DNA from: Patescibacteria group bacterium
Lineage (GTDB): Bacteria > Patescibacteriota > Patescibacteriia > UBA2591 > PGYQ01
Length of the DNA stretch: 7,141 bases
Assembly: GCA_020061725.1 (NCBI GenBank)
Contig: JAGUXS010000057.1
Location: 1-7,141, forward strand
Direction of reading: 5' to 3'
Shown: positions 5,404-7,141 of the stretch, in pieces
Numbering within the stretch: position 1 is the stretch's first letter
Layout of the letters: every line of letters begins with the position of its first letter
Notes under the pieces: generated by a model
What the model saw: the letters and a program-made list of their open reading frames with translations, nothing else
What the model was told of the DNA's origin: nothing
Database searches by the model: none
Translations under genes and position numbers: made by a program

Positions 5404-5507
5404 AAATTAAAAATGTAAAAATCAAAATGTAAAATGACAATGTAAAATTTAAAAATTTTTTATTTTTAATTTGCATTTTTGATATTTGATATTTGATATT
5501 TGATTTT
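5404..5507. repeat. Heptad-arm inverted repeat without core (copy B)
   Basis: The left arm, starting at the base after the start codon of the 200-residue gene, reads AAAATGT, AAAAATC, AAAATGT, AAAATGA, a 6-base CAATGT, AAAATTT and AAAAATT (5410-5457). This is the same order, register and 6-base slip as in copy A at 3900. The right arm faces it, with three exact tandem GATATTT units (5481-5501) and TTTGCATTTTTGA (5470-5482). No GC-richer core lies between the arms. The right arm runs into the glycosyltransferase gene and encodes its last residues. Over 5412-5454 it differs from copy A at four positions only, all T here and C there. Confidence 0.75.
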
Positions 5508-7097
5508 AAATTGATAAATCCTCTCCCTATCTTTCACTACCTGTCCCTCGTCTATTTCTAAATTATATTTTACCAAAATCTCCTGATTAAATTCTTCGGC
5601 CTTGAAATTGGGTGATGAAGGATAATAATAAACTGGAACTTTCGCTATAAGTTTTGGTAAAGATTCAAACTTTGGACAATCGGCAATCAGACAGCTTACC
5701 ACTCTTCGCTCGGGAAAAACTGTTTTATCATTGCGATCAGCTACAATAACCGCATTAGATTCGGTTAACCGCTGAATAATCTCAAATTTTTCCTGATAAT
5801 CCCAAAGATTCTCTTTAATTTTCAATAAACCCTCTTCAGTGGGAAAAACCAAATTGGCTGAATAAACAAATAAAATTAAAACGGCTAAACCGCCAATCAA
5901 TAATTTTAAATACCTCTTTTTAAAAATAGCTAAAAGGGCCAAAAAAATCAAGGCCACAAAGGGCAGGGAAAAAATATAAATTGGCAGCCAATAGCGGACA
6001 TAAGAGGTGCCGATCGTAACTTTGGCAGGATCTAAGTTATCATAAAAATTCCAACTGCCATAATAGACAACTAAATATAACGAAATGATCACGAAAAAAA
6101 CGAAATAGATTTTCTGGGCACTACTCGCTCTTTTTAATTTAAAAATAAAATTCAATGAGCCCAAGACAAAAAGAATAAAGTAAAAGAAAAAAAGAGAGAT
6201 AAAATAATTATAAAAATTTTTCAAAAAATTATCGCTCACCACTTCAAAGGGAAAAAAGAAATGCTTAATCTGGACTTTGGAAATAAAAAAGCGCGGCGAT
6301 GACAAATTTTCTTGAAGCTGCGAATAACCGCTGGCAAAAGGACTCTGATATAACAGCTGGTTATAATAAAAAATTGGCAGTATCACCAAAACAAAGAAAA
6401 AAATAAAAATAAACACCTTTCGCCAGCTAAGATGTTTGCGAAAAATTAAAGCCAGGGTCAAAAGCAAAAAAGTGAGCCAAACTATTTCCGAAGTTCTCAC
6501 TGCTACCGCTAAACTAAAAAATAAACCCCCCAAAGCAAAAGTTAATTCATTTTTCTTTTTTCTGACAATTAAAATCGTTAGGCCGATTATTACTAAAGAA
6601 ACAAATAAAACATTATTAGACAAAGTCTGGCTACTCCAATACCACCAAGCAGGATGAATTAAAAGAAAAAGACCAGAAAAAAAGGCAACCTCGGCGCTAA
6701 AAATTTTTTTAATCAGGTAATAAAAAAATAAAACTGCTAAAATGGCAAAAAGAGGTGTCAAAAAAGAAACAACGCCAAGACCAAACGTCTTGCCGAGTAA
6801 TCCGTAAATTAAAATTAAACCTAAGAAACCGCCCGGCACCAAATAATCGCCGGCAACGTTGATACTGCGCGGATGAATTAAATTATCAACCTCGCGGTTA
6901 AGCGGCTCATAAATCCGAGGTATTCCATCTTTTATTAAATTTTTAATAAAAACAAAATTAGCCGTCTCGTCCGGCGAAACAAATTTCTCGGGCGCTTGCA
7001 AGGGCAGATAAGAATAAACAAAGAAAAAAACAATGGCAAAACTAGCCAAAACCAAAAACCGCCAGTCAAAGTTAATTTTTTCCTTTAAGCTAAACAT
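5466..7097 (-). CDS. GT-C family membrane glycosyltransferase (ArnT/PMT-like)
   Basis: The 543-residue integral membrane protein would move a sugar from a lipid (polyprenyl-phosphate) carrier to an acceptor at the outer membrane face. It begins with a membrane helix at about 13-32, followed by a loop with SPDETANFVF (41-50). The acidic pair D43-E44 in the first outer loop is the hallmark of GT-C enzymes such as ArnT and PMT. About eleven more hydrophobic segments follow, roughly at 88-105, 108-130, 137-150, 160-178, 185-200, 205-220, 227-244, 298-320, 328-346, 370-392 and 397-416. A soluble C-terminal part (about 420-530) holds VIVADRNDKTVFPERRVV (450-467) and two Cys, C469 and C474. Donor and acceptor are unknown. 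The last 13 or so residues (KIKYQISNIKNAN) are encoded by the repeat at 5466-5507 and are probably not ancestral. It leads the run, just after a good promoter. Confidence 0.85.
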   Translation of the reverse strand: MFSLKEKINFDWRFLVLASFAIVFFFVYSYLPLQAPEKFVSPDETANFVFIKNLIKDGIPRIYEPLNREVDNLIHPRSINVAGDYLVPGGFLGLILIYGLLGKTFGLGVVSFLTPLFAILAVLFFYYLIKKIFSAEVAFFSGLFLLIHPAWWYWSSQTLSNNVLFVSLVIIGLTILIVRKKKNELTFALGGLFFSLAVAVRTSEIVWLTFLLLTLALIFRKHLSWRKVFIFIFFFVLVILPIFYYNQLLYQSPFASGYSQLQENLSSPRFFISKVQIKHFFFPFEVVSDNFLKNFYNYFISLFFFYFILFVLGSLNFIFKLKRASSAQKIYFVFFVIISLYLVVYYGSWNFYDNLDPAKVTIGTSYVRYWLPIYIFSLPFVALIFLALLAIFKKRYLKLLIGGLAVLILFVYSANLVFPTEEGLLKIKENLWDYQEKFEIIQRLTESNAVIVADRNDKTVFPERRVVSCLIADCPKFESLPKLIAKVPVYYYPSSPNFKAEEFNQEILVKYNLEIDEGQVVKDRERIYQFKIKYQISNIKNAN

Positions 7098-7110
7098 AAA
7101 TCTTTTCTTT

Positions 7111-7139
7111 ATTTTAGTTTAAATTTCTCTTTTTGACAA
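7111..7139 (-). promoter_or_regulatory. Sigma70-like promoter for the operon
   Basis: Reading leftward, TTGTCA (7139-7134) and TAAAAT (7116-7111) are separated by exactly 17 bases, and each matches 5 of 6 consensus bases. Transcription would start near 7104, only about 7 bases before the ATG of the glycosyltransferase gene, giving a nearly leaderless message with no Shine-Dalgarno. The opposite strand reads TTGACA at 7133-7138, so a rightward promoter could share this spot, but its -10 would lie outside the window. Confidence 0.55.
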
Positions 7140-7141
7140 AT

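Noticed and set aside
6436..6657. 73-codon Lys-rich open frame on the + strand opposite the glycosyltransferase
   Set aside because: The antisense of hydrophobic membrane segments typically yields Lys-rich open frames, and nothing else supports it.
1..7141. Recoded stop codons (UGA read as Gly, as in some Patescibacteria)
   Set aside because: All nine genes are full length in the standard code with conserved glycines encoded by GGN. Stops are TAA or TAG only, but nine genes cannot show recoding.

Overview
The window carries nine complete protein genes, all on the minus strand and read from right to left, with no RNA genes, transposase genes or CRISPR arrays. The DNA is AT-rich: by hand count rmlD is about 37% G+C and the gene beside it about 28%. 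Genes are tightly packed, two pairs overlap, and no start codon has a clear Shine-Dalgarno sequence. Every spacer longer than 20 bases contains an inverted repeat or a promoter. Together with the small gene set and the style of the surface proteins, this suggests a small-genome, uncultured-type bacterium such as a member of Patescibacteria (CPR). That assignment is an impression, not a proof.

Layout in reading order. A sigma70-like promoter (7139-7111) precedes a 543-residue multi-membrane GT-C glycosyltransferase (7097-5466). Next come a 200-residue protein with one membrane anchor and an outer beta-rich domain (5403-4801), and a small two-helix membrane protein (4733-4512) that overlaps a short RmlC-like cupin (4519-4067). 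Then follow a HIT-domain protein (3899-3504), RmlB dTDP-glucose 4,6-dehydratase (3373-2363), a TIM-barrel isomerase/epimerase-like protein (2373-1669), an RmlD-like reductase (1660-812) and RmlA glucose-1-phosphate thymidylyltransferase (729-4).

The genes form a dTDP-deoxysugar module. RmlA makes dTDP-glucose from glucose 1-phosphate, RmlB converts it to the 4-keto-6-deoxy sugar, the RmlC-like protein would epimerise it and the RmlD-like protein would reduce it, giving dTDP-L-rhamnose or a relative. The membrane glycosyltransferase and the anchored protein probably use or display lipid-linked sugars on the outside of the cell. Several parts depart from the standard pathway: RmlD lacks two usual substrate-pocket residues, RmlC is of a short class with an HxH motif, and a low-G+C TIM-barrel protein with an apparently complete Glu/Asp/His/Glu metal site sits between rmlB and rmlD. 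The final sugar may therefore not be plain L-rhamnose.

The spacers hold the least expected structure. At least three are filled by elements whose AT-rich arms have a 7-base period and face each other as inverted repeats, sometimes around a hairpin core. An octamer, ATTGTCAT/ATGACAAT, recurs at the ends or inside of otherwise different elements. One element supplies the last residues of the glycosyltransferase.
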